Below, in pieces: positions 8,444 to 17,478 of a stretch of DNA of 64,000 nucleotides; position 1 is the stretch's first letter; every line of letters begins with the position of its first letter. The position numbers and the translations under genes are program-made. This DNA comes from Methanosalsum zhilinae DSM 4017 (GTDB lineage: Archaea; Halobacteriota; Methanosarcinia; Methanosarcinales; Methanosarcinaceae), in contig NC_015676.1 of the NCBI RefSeq assembly GCF_000217995.1, positions 62,001 through 126,000 on the forward strand, read 5' to 3'. The notes under the pieces are model-generated. The model saw only the letters and a list, made by a program, of their open reading frames with translations. It was not told where the DNA came from and ran no database searches.

Positions 8444-9679
8444 ATGGCTGTTGATGCAGATATTTGTGGCCTTAAGATTGGAGATAAACATCCTGTAAGA
8501 CTTATGGGTGTTATCAATCTGAGTAACGAATCCTTTTACAAAGCATCGGTAGTAGATGAAGATTCCGTCCTTGATGTTGCCAGAAAAATGGTTGACGAAG
8601 GTGCTACCATGATTGATGTGGGAGCCAGATCCACCTGGCCCCTGGCAAAGCCCATCTCCAGAAATAAAGAAATTTCACGCCTGCTCCCAGTTCTGGATAT
8701 TCTTCAGAATAATGTAGATGCAATTGTTTCTGTGGATACCATGTTCTCAGATATTGCTGAGAAGGCTTTAAGCAGGGGGGTGGATGTTGTAAATGATGTA
8801 TCCGGATTTACCACTGATCCCGGGATGATGTGTGTTGTTAGAGACTACGACTGCCCTGCGGTGGTGATGGCTTCCATGGAACGTACGGGAGACCCACTGG
8901 GTATGGATGAAGTCATAATCGCACTGGATGAAATTGTTCGCAGGTCAGAATCGCACGGAATCGATCCTTCCAGACTTATTCTGGATCCTGCAATTGGAAA
9001 ATGGGTCCCTGAAAAAGAGGCAGTACATGATTTTGAAGTGATCGATCAGTTCCAGAGACTGCAGGTATTTGAAAAGCCAATACTTGCTGCCATTTCAAGA
9101 AAATCAGTAATAGATGCAGTTGTAAACAAACCTGCGGATGAAAGACTTCATGGAAGCCTTGCGGCAACTGCAATTACCGTACATAAAGGAGCACATATCA
9201 TACGCACACATGACGTAGCTGCGACAGTTGATGCAGTCAAAGTGGCTTCGGCAATGCGCAGCTTTCCTTCAGCTACACAGGAAGATCGGTTCAGGGTAAG
9301 TATTATTGATATCACTGTTCCAGATGACCTGGTTTACTATATGCGATCAGTAGGAGTTACTCCCGAAGGCTGCAGTATCATGAAGAATAAATCCGTTAGT
9401 ATGGCTATCAGGATCGATAATATTACCTCTACTGAAGCCCTTATTATCAAGCAGGAGATTCTTGCAAGAGGTGGTGATGCAGCAATATCCAGAGACGCCA
9501 TATCCCAGCAACTTGACAGTACAGACGTTATAGTCATAGGCACTCTTCTGCAGTTTGAGAAGCTGATACAGAAACTATCAGGCCAGTCACGGGATCTTCC
9601 CCTGATAGCCCGGATGCTCAGGAGAACCCTGGAAAGCCAGATTGACATCAAACAAAAATACCCTGGAACAACATTATGA
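8444..9679 (+). CDS. Dihydropteroate synthase-related protein with C-terminal extension
   Basis: The protein has 411 aa. Residues 15-275 form a pterin-binding TIM barrel like dihydropteroate synthase (MGVINLSNESFYKAS, IDVGARSTWP, DVVNDVSGF, LILDPAIGKW). The last ~130 residues are an extra domain seen in archaeal DHPS-related proteins but not in bacterial FolP. It may join a pterin to p-aminobenzoate in folate or methanopterin synthesis, or bind a pterin one-carbon carrier. Its place between folD and metV/metF favours a folate role. Its ATGA overlap with the next gene shows coupling. The exact substrate is undetermined. Confidence 0.75.
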   Translation: MAVDADICGLKIGDKHPVRLMGVINLSNESFYKASVVDEDSVLDVARKMVDEGATMIDVGARSTWPLAKPISRNKEISRLLPVLDILQNNVDAIVSVDTMFSDIAEKALSRGVDVVNDVSGFTTDPGMMCVVRDYDCPAVVMASMERTGDPLGMDEVIIALDEIVRRSESHGIDPSRLILDPAIGKWVPEKEAVHDFEVIDQFQRLQVFEKPILAAISRKSVIDAVVNKPADERLHGSLAATAITVHKGAHIIRTHDVAATVDAVKVASAMRSFPSATQEDRFRVSIIDITVPDDLVYYMRSVGVTPEGCSIMKNKSVSMAIRIDNITSTEALIIKQEILARGGDAAISRDAISQQLDSTDVIVIGTLLQFEKLIQKLSGQSRDLPLIARMLRRTLESQIDIKQKYPGTTL

Positions 9680-10284
9680 TAATATCTCAAGACAAACCTT
9701 TTGAAGAGATTCTTGAACTACTTCAGGATCATAGAGCAATTTTTATCATTGGATGCAATACATGTGCCTCAAAGCTTCATGTAGGTGGCGAGGAAGAGAT
9801 CCTCAAGATGAGATCAGGTCTTGAGGATGCAGGTAAAGATGTAATAGGATGGGCACTGCCAACAGCTGCCTGCAGTATAAGATCATGGGAGCACCTGGCA
9901 GAGAAGGACAGGTCAATCGAGAAGGCCGATGCTGTGCTGGTAATGGCATGTGGCAGTGGTGCTTCTGTGATAAGCAGAGTTACGGATATGCAGGTATATA
10001 CCTCCAATAACACGACTTCTCTTGGAGGCATCTTCAAAGGTGAAATACTTCCGGACCAGTGTAAGATGTGTGGTAGCTGCATAATTTCTAATTTTGGTGG
10101 AATCTGTCCCACAGCACAGTGTCCCAAGAACCTCCTGAATGGGCCCTGTGGAGGGTGTGCTAATGGTAAATGTGAAACAGACCCGGATAAGGATTGTGCG
10201 TGGGAAGTGATCTACCTGAAACTTAAGGAAATGAACCGGCTGGATCTGGTGGAAAAGATATATCAGCCCAGGGAAAATAAATGA
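9676..10284 (+). CDS. metV: Methylene-tetrahydrofolate reductase C-terminal-domain protein (MetV-like)
   Basis: The protein has 202 aa. A Rossmann-like first half (IIGCNTCASKLHVGG, VLVMACGSGA) is followed by a cysteine-rich end (CKMCGSCI, CPTAQCPKNL, CGGCANGKCE) that should bind Fe-S clusters or zinc. This matches MetV, the partner of MetF in acetogens that supports methylene-H4F reduction. The start ATG overlaps the stop of the preceding gene (9676-9679), and metF follows 35 bases after the stop. The function follows from family and neighbours. Confidence 0.8.
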   Translation: MIISQDKPFEEILELLQDHRAIFIIGCNTCASKLHVGGEEEILKMRSGLEDAGKDVIGWALPTAACSIRSWEHLAEKDRSIEKADAVLVMACGSGASVISRVTDMQVYTSNNTTSLGGIFKGEILPDQCKMCGSCIISNFGGICPTAQCPKNLLNGPCGGCANGKCETDPDKDCAWEVIYLKLKEMNRLDLVEKIYQPRENK

Positions 10285-10319
10285 TTGTCTGCGTGCTGGA
10301 CGATGTGAGTTGATTACAA

Positions 10320-11198
10320 ATGCATTCACTATTTCAGGATAAGATCAGATCAGGAAGCTTTGTTATCACTGCTGAGATCACCCCGCCCAAAGGAACCGAT
10401 ACTACAAAAGCTATAGAAAATGCAGATATGCTCAGAGGCTGTGTGGATGCTCTCAATATTACAGATAATAACCGGGCCGTTATGCGAATGAGTCCGGTGG
10501 CTCTTGGTGCGATTTTGCAGGAGAGGGGACATGAAGTGATAGTGCAGATGACGTGCAGGGACCGAAACCGCCTTGCGCTTCAGTCTGAACTGCTAGGTGC
10601 CTGTGCTCTTGGAATTGGGAACATATGTGTGATGACCGGTGACCATGTAAAAAGCGGTGATCACCAGGGTGCAAAATCCGTTTATGATCTTGATTCGGTA
10701 CAGCTCCTGTCCATGATCCGTAAAATGATGAACGGTTCTGACCTTTATGGAAATCCTCTGGAATCAGCTCCTGAGTTTATGGTGGGGGCAGTTTCTAACA
10801 TAGATCCCGGTCAGGCCATGCAGATGCTAAAATTTAAAAAAAAGATCATTGAAGGAGCTGATTTCATACAGACTCAGGCTGTATATGATTCCGATCTTTT
10901 TGAAGGTTTTATGGAATATGCCCGGGAATTTAAGGTACCTGTCATTGCCGGTATAATTCCTCTCAAATCTGCAAAAATGGCACGGTTTATGAACGAAAAT
11001 GTGCCTGGGATACAAATCGGTGAGGATCTTATTGAGAGGATGGAGCAGGCAAGGGATCCTGTGAATGAAGGGCTTGAGATAAGCTGTGAGATCATCAGCA
11101 GGATCAGACCGATATGCCAGGGAATCCATTTAATGCCGATTGGACAACACTTAAATACACAGAGGCTACTTGAAATGGCTGGATTTTCTAAACAATAA
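10320..11198 (+). CDS. metF: 5,10-methylenetetrahydrofolate reductase
   Basis: The protein has 292 aa with a MetF-type TIM barrel. It has ITAEITPPKGTD near the N terminus, a DALNITDNN strand, a MTCRDRNR flavin/folate site motif and the CVMTGDH segment. It would reduce methylene-H4F to methyl-H4F. With MetV next to it, this resembles the two-subunit MetFV reductase. It belongs to the same H4F block as glyA and folD. The start ATG is 35 bases past the metV stop. It should be soluble. Confidence 0.88.
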   Translation: MHSLFQDKIRSGSFVITAEITPPKGTDTTKAIENADMLRGCVDALNITDNNRAVMRMSPVALGAILQERGHEVIVQMTCRDRNRLALQSELLGACALGIGNICVMTGDHVKSGDHQGAKSVYDLDSVQLLSMIRKMMNGSDLYGNPLESAPEFMVGAVSNIDPGQAMQMLKFKKKIIEGADFIQTQAVYDSDLFEGFMEYAREFKVPVIAGIIPLKSAKMARFMNENVPGIQIGEDLIERMEQARDPVNEGLEISCEIISRIRPICQGIHLMPIGQHLNTQRLLEMAGFSKQ

Positions 11199-11219
11199 TT
11201 GATATATGTGGAATCATTC

Positions 11220-12467
11220 ATGAAGACCACTCAGATTGAATATGCACGAAGTGGAGTAATCACTCCTCAGATGAAGCAGGTTTCCAGGACTGAAGATATT
11301 GCTGAGGATGATGTTCTCAGAAGGGTCCTGAACGGAAATCTTGTGATAATGACCCGGGATAATGGCTCCCAGACAGCGATTGGAAATGGTGCGAGCACCA
11401 AAGTCAATGTAAATCTTGGTACATCTTCTGCAAGCATTGATCCCGATGCAGAGACTGAGAAGGCCAGAGTTGCTGAAAAATACGGAGCAGATACAATAAC
11501 AGATCTGTCCATGGGGGGAGATATCAGATCCATAAGAAAGACCATCTTTGATAATACCTCAATTCCATTAACTACAGTACCCATTTATCAGTCTGTAGTT
11601 GAGAATGGGATAGAAAATATTACTGCTGATGATATACTGACAACACTGGAGGATCATGTTCATGAGGGTGTGAGTTCTGTTGTACTCCACTGTGTTGAGA
11701 GGAAAATGCTGGAAAGTCTAAGGGGCTCGGGACGTATTATGGGAATGGTTTCAAAAGGTGGCTCCTTTACCAGTGCCTTCATGCTGGAAAATGAATGCGA
11801 GAACCCATTCATAGACAATTTTGATCATGTATTGGATATCCTAAAAGAGAGGGATGTTGTCCTGTCACTGGGCAATACAATGCGAAGCGGCTGTGTATAC
11901 GACAATCCTGATCCTGCACAGATGATGGAGATAGAGACCAATATATCCCTTGCACACAGGGCGAACCAGGAGGGGGTGCAGGTCATAGTGGAAGGTCTTG
12001 GTGGACACCTGAGTGCATCGCAGATTCCCCTCCATGTAAGCTCCTATAAGTCCAGGTCACCATTTCCGTTATTTGTTGCCGGACCCCTGCCAACCGACAT
12101 TGCACCAGGATATGATCATATCTCCGGTGCCGTAGGAGCAAGTATTGCCAGTGGAGCAGGTGCAGATTACATGTGCTATATCACTCCTTCAGAACACCTC
12201 TCACTTCCAAATCCCCAGCAGGTTCGAGAAGGCCTGATCGCCTTTAAGATCGCTGCCCATATTGGTGATTCTATCAAATATGGTGCAAGTACAAAGGATC
12301 TCCAACTTGCACGAAGAAGAGCTGTATTTGACTGGGAAGGGCAGATGGAATACGCACTGGATCCTGACAGGCCCCGGGAAATGTGTCCAAAAACAGGCCC
12401 TTGCTCCATGTGTGGGGAGTACTGTGCCATAAAGATCATGGGAGATTATCTTTCTTCTAAAGGATGA
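11220..12467 (+). CDS. thiC: ThiC-family radical SAM enzyme (phosphomethylpyrimidine synthase-like)
   Basis: The protein has 415 aa. ThiC converts aminoimidazole ribotide to HMP phosphate in thiamine synthesis, using a [4Fe-4S] cluster and SAM. Family motifs seen are NGNLVIM, KVNVNLGTSS, TDLSMGG, VPIYQSV, RSGCVYD and GAGADYMCYITPSEHL. The C-terminal cluster motif reads CSMCGEYC, i.e. CX2CX3C, one residue shorter than the CX2CX4C of E. coli ThiC. ATG at 11220 is preferred to TTG at 11199. It lies between metF and a cofE homologue. It could be a true ThiC or an archaeal paralogue. Confidence 0.8.
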   Translation: MKTTQIEYARSGVITPQMKQVSRTEDIAEDDVLRRVLNGNLVIMTRDNGSQTAIGNGASTKVNVNLGTSSASIDPDAETEKARVAEKYGADTITDLSMGGDIRSIRKTIFDNTSIPLTTVPIYQSVVENGIENITADDILTTLEDHVHEGVSSVVLHCVERKMLESLRGSGRIMGMVSKGGSFTSAFMLENECENPFIDNFDHVLDILKERDVVLSLGNTMRSGCVYDNPDPAQMMEIETNISLAHRANQEGVQVIVEGLGGHLSASQIPLHVSSYKSRSPFPLFVAGPLPTDIAPGYDHISGAVGASIASGAGADYMCYITPSEHLSLPNPQQVREGLIAFKIAAHIGDSIKYGASTKDLQLARRRAVFDWEGQMEYALDPDRPREMCPKTGPCSMCGEYCAIKIMGDYLSSKG

Positions 12468-12473
12468 GTGACC

Positions 12474-13256
12474 ATGAATGTCAGATCCTCATTACAGATT
12501 TATGGTATCCCCACTCCTGTAATTGTACCTGGCGACAGCATTGCGGATATTATCGCTGATTCGCTGGACCGGGCTGGAATTATTCTTAAAGATCGCGATG
12601 TTCTCGTTCTCGCAGAATCTGCAGTCGCAACAGCTGAAGGAAGGATTGTGTGTCTTGAGGATGTATGCGTATCCCCGGTTGCAGGGGAACTTGCAAAAAA
12701 ATATCTGCTGGACCCCAGGGAAATGGAACTGATCCTGCAGGAATGTGATGAGGTCATAGGGGGCGTTCCAGGGGCAGTTCTTACGATTACCGATGGAACA
12801 CTCTCTCCTAATGCAGGAATTGACAGTTCGAATGCTCCTGAAGGTCATGTCGTATTGCTTCCTGAGAATCCGGTACAGAGTGCATCTAAGATACGGTTAG
12901 TCCTGGAGAAGAGATATTCATGCAAGATAGGGGTGATCATAGGTGATAGCAGAACACAACCATTGCGTCTTGGATGTGTTGGGATTGCCCTTGCAACCTC
13001 AGGTATAAATCCTGTTGAAGATGCCAGAGGCGCATGCGATCTCTATAACAAACCGCTTACTATCACACACAGGGCGGTGGCTGATAATATGGTTTCCTGT
13101 GCCCAGCTGATCATGGGTGAGGCCGGAGAAGGCATCCCTGGGGTGATTATCAGAGGATTTAATGGGGACATTGTGGATGAACCAATAGAGATGCCATTGT
13201 TCTCTCCGGATGAGTGCATGTATTATAGCAACATATCCCGAACTGGTCTGAAATAA
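12474..13256 (+). CDS. cofE: CofE-like gamma-glutamyl ligase
   Basis: The protein has 260 aa and is homologous to F420-0:gamma-glutamyl ligase, which adds L-glutamates to F420-0 using GTP. Shared features are VLVLAESAVATAEGR, a GVIIGDSRTQPLRLGCVGIAL core and the C-terminal ADNMVSCAQLIMGEAGEG. The ATG at 12474 is preferred to the GTG at 12468. It closes the purN-glyA-folD-metF block and no other F420 gene is nearby. It may therefore be the normal CofE, or a paralogue that adds glutamate to folate. The family call is sound but the substrate is open. Confidence 0.75.
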   Translation: MNVRSSLQIYGIPTPVIVPGDSIADIIADSLDRAGIILKDRDVLVLAESAVATAEGRIVCLEDVCVSPVAGELAKKYLLDPREMELILQECDEVIGGVPGAVLTITDGTLSPNAGIDSSNAPEGHVVLLPENPVQSASKIRLVLEKRYSCKIGVIIGDSRTQPLRLGCVGIALATSGINPVEDARGACDLYNKPLTITHRAVADNMVSCAQLIMGEAGEGIPGVIIRGFNGDIVDEPIEMPLFSPDECMYYSNISRTGLK

Positions 13257-13382
13257 ACAGTAAGGTATATTAAGTAGTTTTTAAAGAATAACTATTGATA
13301 GTTTCAATTAGGATTTATGCTGATATGTTCATTTCAGGTGATGATCAGCACTTTCTATCTGCAAAAGGTGGAGGTGGCAACA

Positions 13383-13499
13383 ATGAAGTACAAATGGATT
13401 GAAACCTCATGTGGCTTTTTTGCTGTGGAAGATGAGAAAAATGAAGATGAACCACTGCTGAAAAAATATCTCAAAAACGAAACTCCTCTTGAAGAATAA
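13383..13499 (+). CDS. Small acidic protein of 38 residues, unknown
   Basis: ATG at 13383 is preceded by a strong GGAGGTGG site at a good distance, which argues that this short frame is expressed. The product is hydrophilic and acidic with one cysteine (ETSCGFF) and a charged C-terminal half. An in-frame upstream start at 13317 would add a hydrophobic stretch but has no ribosome binding site. No family is recognised. It stands alone between the one-carbon operon and thioredoxin. Confidence 0.5.
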   Translation: MKYKWIETSCGFFAVEDEKNEDEPLLKKYLKNETPLEE

Positions 13500-13654
13500 T
13501 TTTGCTCTGTTTGTTTATGATAGTTCAATGAGCCCGAACTGGCAGGTTATTGTAATGAGCTTCAGGTGCTTATAAAATATTTGGATGAAAACTCATATAA
13601 GAGTTCTGCTCTTATTATAGGTTACAAGTTTTTAAAATCGAACAGGTGATTAAG

Positions 13655-13924
13655 ATGGGCAAACCAATTTTAATGGATTTTACTGCGACATGGTGTGGAC
13701 CCTGCAAAATGCAGAAACCTATCCTTGAGGAACTTAAAGAGGAAATGGGCGATAAAGTAGAAATAAAAGAAATCGATGTTGACCAGAACGGTGACCTTGC
13801 AGGCAAATTCGGGATACGGGTAGTTCCCACTCTTGTAATAGAGAAGGATGGGGCTGAGGTAAAGAGATTTACAGGTGTTACCAAGGCAGAGGTACTCAGG
13901 GGCGAACTTGAGAAAGTGCTCTGA
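13655..13924 (+). CDS. trx: Thioredoxin
   Basis: The protein has 89 aa and is a cytoplasmic dithiol-disulfide oxidoreductase with active site WCGPC at residues 13-17 and the cis-proline motif VVPTLVI. The length is short, as usual for archaeal thioredoxins. ATG at 13655 has AGGTGAT four bases upstream; the in-frame GTG at 13646 lies within that ribosome binding site and is rejected. It is a single-gene unit upstream of the MBL-fold hydrolase. Confidence 0.93.
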   Translation: MGKPILMDFTATWCGPCKMQKPILEELKEEMGDKVEIKEIDVDQNGDLAGKFGIRVVPTLVIEKDGAEVKRFTGVTKAEVLRGELEKVL

Positions 13925-14018
13925 TCCTCCTTATTTATTTTTTTTCAACAGCTTTTTTGATCCAAATCTTCAAGCAAGTTATATTTGAGGGGTACTGATT
14001 CTGAACAAGTTGATAGAT

Positions 14019-15014
14019 ATGGGAGTACTTGCCTTCAGGCAGAAGAATGCCCGGGGTAATTTTAAACCCCATCTATCGGTCAGATTCAGAGATGCAGGCT
14101 CTAAGCCCTGTGTATTTTCGATCGATACCAGCCGTACTCCAAAGAAATACTCTCAACCGGATGCGTATCTGATCACCCATGCTCATTCGGATCATCATGG
14201 CAAATCCAGTATGCTTTCTGAACTTTCTGTCTGTTCTGATAAAACAGCAACTGCACTTGAGATCCGGCACGGGAGAGAATACAGGGGGGCAACAGCTGGA
14301 ACATATGATAAAATCAATATAGGTGATGTTACTGTAAAGACCTGTCCCACAGGACATACGGTTGGATCTACTGCCTTTTACTGGGAAAATGATGTAGGAA
14401 CCCGAATACTTGTGACAGGAGATGTTAAGGATTACTCAATGCTTCCTTCATGTGATGTACTGATAACTGAGGCAAATTACGGAGATGTGGGAGATTTTTC
14501 ATGCTATTTCCAGGATGATATAGAGGGACTTAAATCGATCCTGAACAATGGTGGCAGGGCTGCGTTTGGAGCATATTCTTTTGGAAAGGCACAGAGGATG
14601 GTTCAGCTTTTCAGGGATATGGGATACAGAGGCCCTATAGAGATGGAGGACGATACAAAGGAACTTACCGAGAAACTTATGGACGATCCGGGTGATCTTG
14701 TATCCCTTGGGGAATCCGGTAAAGATGGTATATGCCTGGTACCTCCATGGAACCTGAACAGACTTCCTCAGGATATTCCCAGATATGTAATTACAGGCAG
14801 ATGTGACTATCCTTATCCTTCGATTCAGATAAGTGATCATCTTGATGTTAATGGCCTTATTGATATGGTAAAGGCCATAGATCCACAGGTAACTATCGTG
14901 TATCATCCAGGTGGCCACAGGCCACAGTGCTTTGCAGGATACTTAAATTCCATAGGAAAGGATTCAATTGCAATAGGTGATATCAATAATGTCCTGAGTA
15001 ACGAGTTCACTTGA
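14019..15014 (+). CDS. MBL-fold metallohydrolase, exonuclease/CPSF-like
   Basis: The protein has 331 aa. Its metallo-beta-lactamase motif HAHSDHHG (near residue 51) and further metal ligands GHTVGS, VTGDV and a C-terminal VYHPGGH indicate a two-metal hydrolase. It resembles the archaeal RNA-processing/DNA-repair exonuclease family related to mRNA 3'-end processing factors and Artemis/SNM1. The substrate cannot be inferred from the sequence. ATG at 14019 was chosen over TTG at 14010. Confidence 0.7.
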   Translation: MGVLAFRQKNARGNFKPHLSVRFRDAGSKPCVFSIDTSRTPKKYSQPDAYLITHAHSDHHGKSSMLSELSVCSDKTATALEIRHGREYRGATAGTYDKINIGDVTVKTCPTGHTVGSTAFYWENDVGTRILVTGDVKDYSMLPSCDVLITEANYGDVGDFSCYFQDDIEGLKSILNNGGRAAFGAYSFGKAQRMVQLFRDMGYRGPIEMEDDTKELTEKLMDDPGDLVSLGESGKDGICLVPPWNLNRLPQDIPRYVITGRCDYPYPSIQISDHLDVNGLIDMVKAIDPQVTIVYHPGGHRPQCFAGYLNSIGKDSIAIGDINNVLSNEFT

Positions 15015-15092
15015 AATCAGAGTGCAAAGTTTTATTAATTACAATGCTTTTATTCTATCATCCTATCAACCTCAGTTCAGGAGAAACTTCAA

Positions 15093-15470
15093 TTGAAGAA
15101 CAAAAAGAAATCCAGACCCTCAAAGAAGGAAGATGCCGAAAATAAAGATCAGAAGGATCCGTTACAGATAAAGGAGAAGACACCTGAAGAGAGGAAGCAG
15201 TCTCATATTGAGGGAGTTATAAAGACCGCTGTTGCATCTGTAATTGGTATTATTGCAGGGATAGCGGCATATTTTGCACTGGGAAGTGCACTTGATACTC
15301 CATGGTATTCAGTTATCATCATAGTTGCCATACTGGCATTTTATCTTCAGCGTGCTGTCCTGCCTGTAATAAAGATCGATACAAAACAGTTTGGCCTCAA
15401 GGACTGGTTATATGTTGAATTCCTTGTGCTGGATTTCTTCCTGGTTACATGGATACTGATGCTGAACTGA
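15093..15470 (+). CDS. EMC6-like archaeal membrane protein
   Basis: The protein has 125 aa. The first ~35 residues are highly charged and rich in lysine and glutamate. Three transmembrane segments follow (IIAGIAAYFALG; YSVIIIVAILAFYLQ; LVLDFFLVTWILML). It matches the archaeal EMC6-like family, related to the small subunit of the ER membrane protein complex, which may assist membrane-protein insertion. The start is TTG at 15093, supported by AGGAGA eight bases upstream. The abce1 gene follows 51 bases after the stop. Confidence 0.7.
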   Translation: MKNKKKSRPSKKEDAENKDQKDPLQIKEKTPEERKQSHIEGVIKTAVASVIGIIAGIAAYFALGSALDTPWYSVIIIVAILAFYLQRAVLPVIKIDTKQFGLKDWLYVEFLVLDFFLVTWILMLN

Positions 15471-15521
15471 GCAAATCGATTTTTAACGATCATATCAGCC
15501 TAAAGGGTGCAGGAATTTATT

Positions 15522-17288
15522 ATGCGAATTGCAATATTGAACAGGGACAGATGTCAGCCAAGAAGATGCAGTCATGAATGTGAGAAGTACTGTCCAAGGG
15601 TCAGGACAGGCGACGAAACAATAGTTTTTGGAGAGGATGGAAAACCCATCATTTCAGAAGAGATGTGTGTTGGCTGTGGAATATGTATCAATAGATGTCC
15701 CTTTGATGCAATTATGATCATTGGACTTCCAGAAGAACTGGATAAACCAACTCACAGGTATGGCCAGAATGGGTTTGCACTCTATGGGCTGCCTATACCT
15801 CAGAAGGGTCGTGTTACAGGTATACTTGGTCCCAATGGAATTGGTAAAAGTACTGCTGTAAAGATCCTCTCAGGTTCATTAATTCCAAATTTTGGTGAAG
15901 AAAAGGGTGACTGGGATACAGTTCTTGAATATTATTCAGGTACGGCTCTTTATGATTATTTTAGGGATATTGTCAGCGGGAAGATGAAAATTTCCCAGAA
16001 ACCTCAGTATGTTGATATGATCCCAAAGGCATTCTCCGGAAAGACACGTGATCTTCTAAAAAAGGCAGATGAACGGGGGGTCTTTGATTATCTGGTGGAG
16101 AAACTTGATCTTGGGAATATAATCGATCGTGATATCTCCAATTTAAGCGGTGGTGAACTGCAGAGGGTGGCAATTGCAGCATGTGCTGGCAAAGAAGCTG
16201 ATTTTTATTTCTTTGATGAGATAAGTTCCTATCTGGATATCTACCAGCGGATAAACTCTGCAAGGCTTATTCAGGAACTGGCAGAGGAAAAAGCAGTTAT
16301 GGTGGTGGAACATGACCTTGCTATACTGGATATGCTGGCAGATGTTGTACATGTGGCATATGGTGTTTCTGGTGGATATGGTGTCATTACGTACCCAAAG
16401 GGTGTGCGGATCTCGATCAACCAGTACCTTAAGGGGTACCTTCCTGAAGAAAATGTGCGCATAAGGCCGGAAGCAATTGAGTTTGAAGTGCATCCTCCCA
16501 AAATAGAAAAAGAAATTCATACTGTGCTGGACTATCCTTCTTTCTCTCTAAAATACGGCAAAGGATTTCATCTCAAGGCAGAAGCAGGTAACCTGAAGGA
16601 AGGTGAGGTTCTGGGTATTGTCGGTCCCAATGGTATCGGTAAATCCACATTTGTCAGAGTACTGGCAGGTGAAATCGAGCCTGAAGAAGGTGAAATAGAT
16701 CTTGATATCAAGGTTTCCTATAAACCACAGTATATAGTAGGAGATTCTCCGATGCAGGTAAGATATTTCCTTGGCCAGATAACCGATAAATTCAATACCA
16801 GTTATTATCAGGCAGAGATTGGAAAACCTCTCCAGCTTGAGAAACTCTATGACAGAATGCTTACGGATCTTAGTGGCGGTGAGTTGCAGAGGGTGGCAAT
16901 TGCAGCTTGTCTAAGCCGTGATGCTGACCTCTATCTTCTGGATGAGCCCAGTGCGCATCTGGATGTGGAGCAGAGATCAATGGCCACAAAAACAATCAAG
17001 AGATTTGCAGAAAATACCAAGAAAACCGCTATGGTTGTGGATCATGATATATACATGATAGATATGCTGAGTGAGCGGATGATTGTTTTTGAGGGTACTC
17101 CTGCAGTCAATGGTACAGCAAATTCCCCGACGACCATGCATCAGGGAATGAACCGCTTTCTCAGCAATCTGAATATTACTTTCCGAAGGGATGAGGATAC
17201 TTCCAGGCCAAGGGTGAATAAACCAGGTTCGAGGCTGGACCGTGAACAGAAAGAAAGTGGAGAATTCTACTACTACAGAGTGGAATAA
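15522..17288 (+). CDS. abce1: ABCE1/Rli1 ribosome-recycling ATPase
   Basis: The protein has 588 aa. Two N-terminal [4Fe-4S] ferredoxin clusters (CQPRRCSHECEKYCP; CVGCGICINRCPFDA) precede two ABC ATPase domains. Each ABC domain has a P-loop GPNGIGKST and a signature SGGELQRVAIAA. This is the complete ABCE1 architecture. It splits the ribosome after termination in archaea and eukaryotes. ATG at 15522 gives the family N terminus MRIAIL; the GTG at 15507 is not used. The stop is TAA. Confidence 0.97.
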   Translation: MRIAILNRDRCQPRRCSHECEKYCPRVRTGDETIVFGEDGKPIISEEMCVGCGICINRCPFDAIMIIGLPEELDKPTHRYGQNGFALYGLPIPQKGRVTGILGPNGIGKSTAVKILSGSLIPNFGEEKGDWDTVLEYYSGTALYDYFRDIVSGKMKISQKPQYVDMIPKAFSGKTRDLLKKADERGVFDYLVEKLDLGNIIDRDISNLSGGELQRVAIAACAGKEADFYFFDEISSYLDIYQRINSARLIQELAEEKAVMVVEHDLAILDMLADVVHVAYGVSGGYGVITYPKGVRISINQYLKGYLPEENVRIRPEAIEFEVHPPKIEKEIHTVLDYPSFSLKYGKGFHLKAEAGNLKEGEVLGIVGPNGIGKSTFVRVLAGEIEPEEGEIDLDIKVSYKPQYIVGDSPMQVRYFLGQITDKFNTSYYQAEIGKPLQLEKLYDRMLTDLSGGELQRVAIAACLSRDADLYLLDEPSAHLDVEQRSMATKTIKRFAENTKKTAMVVDHDIYMIDMLSERMIVFEGTPAVNGTANSPTTMHQGMNRFLSNLNITFRRDEDTSRPRVNKPGSRLDREQKESGEFYYYRVE

Positions 17289-17422
17289 ACCAAATAACTT
17301 TCTATTTTTTCCAGTAATTTGATTTTACTGATCTTTACTGCTCAAGTTATATATAATAGTAAAATCAAAATAATTATTGTTCTGCTAGACGGTAATTAAT
17401 ATGGAAGCATGATATGATTTTC

Positions 17423-17442
17423 TGTACAGTTTTTTGTACAGT
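17423..17442 (+). promoter_or_regulatory. Direct repeat TGTACAGT x2, candidate operator
   Basis: TGTACAGT occurs at 17423-17430 and 17435-17442, twelve bases apart start to start. The first copy lies in the palindrome CTGTACAG. The pair lies between a TATATATAAT promoter-like sequence (about 17348-17358) and the cytochrome b5-like gene. Spacing and symmetry suggest a regulator site, but no bound protein is known. Confidence 0.35.
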
Positions 17443-17478
17443 AAAGATTGGAATGAATTCTTTTGAGGGAGGTAAATA

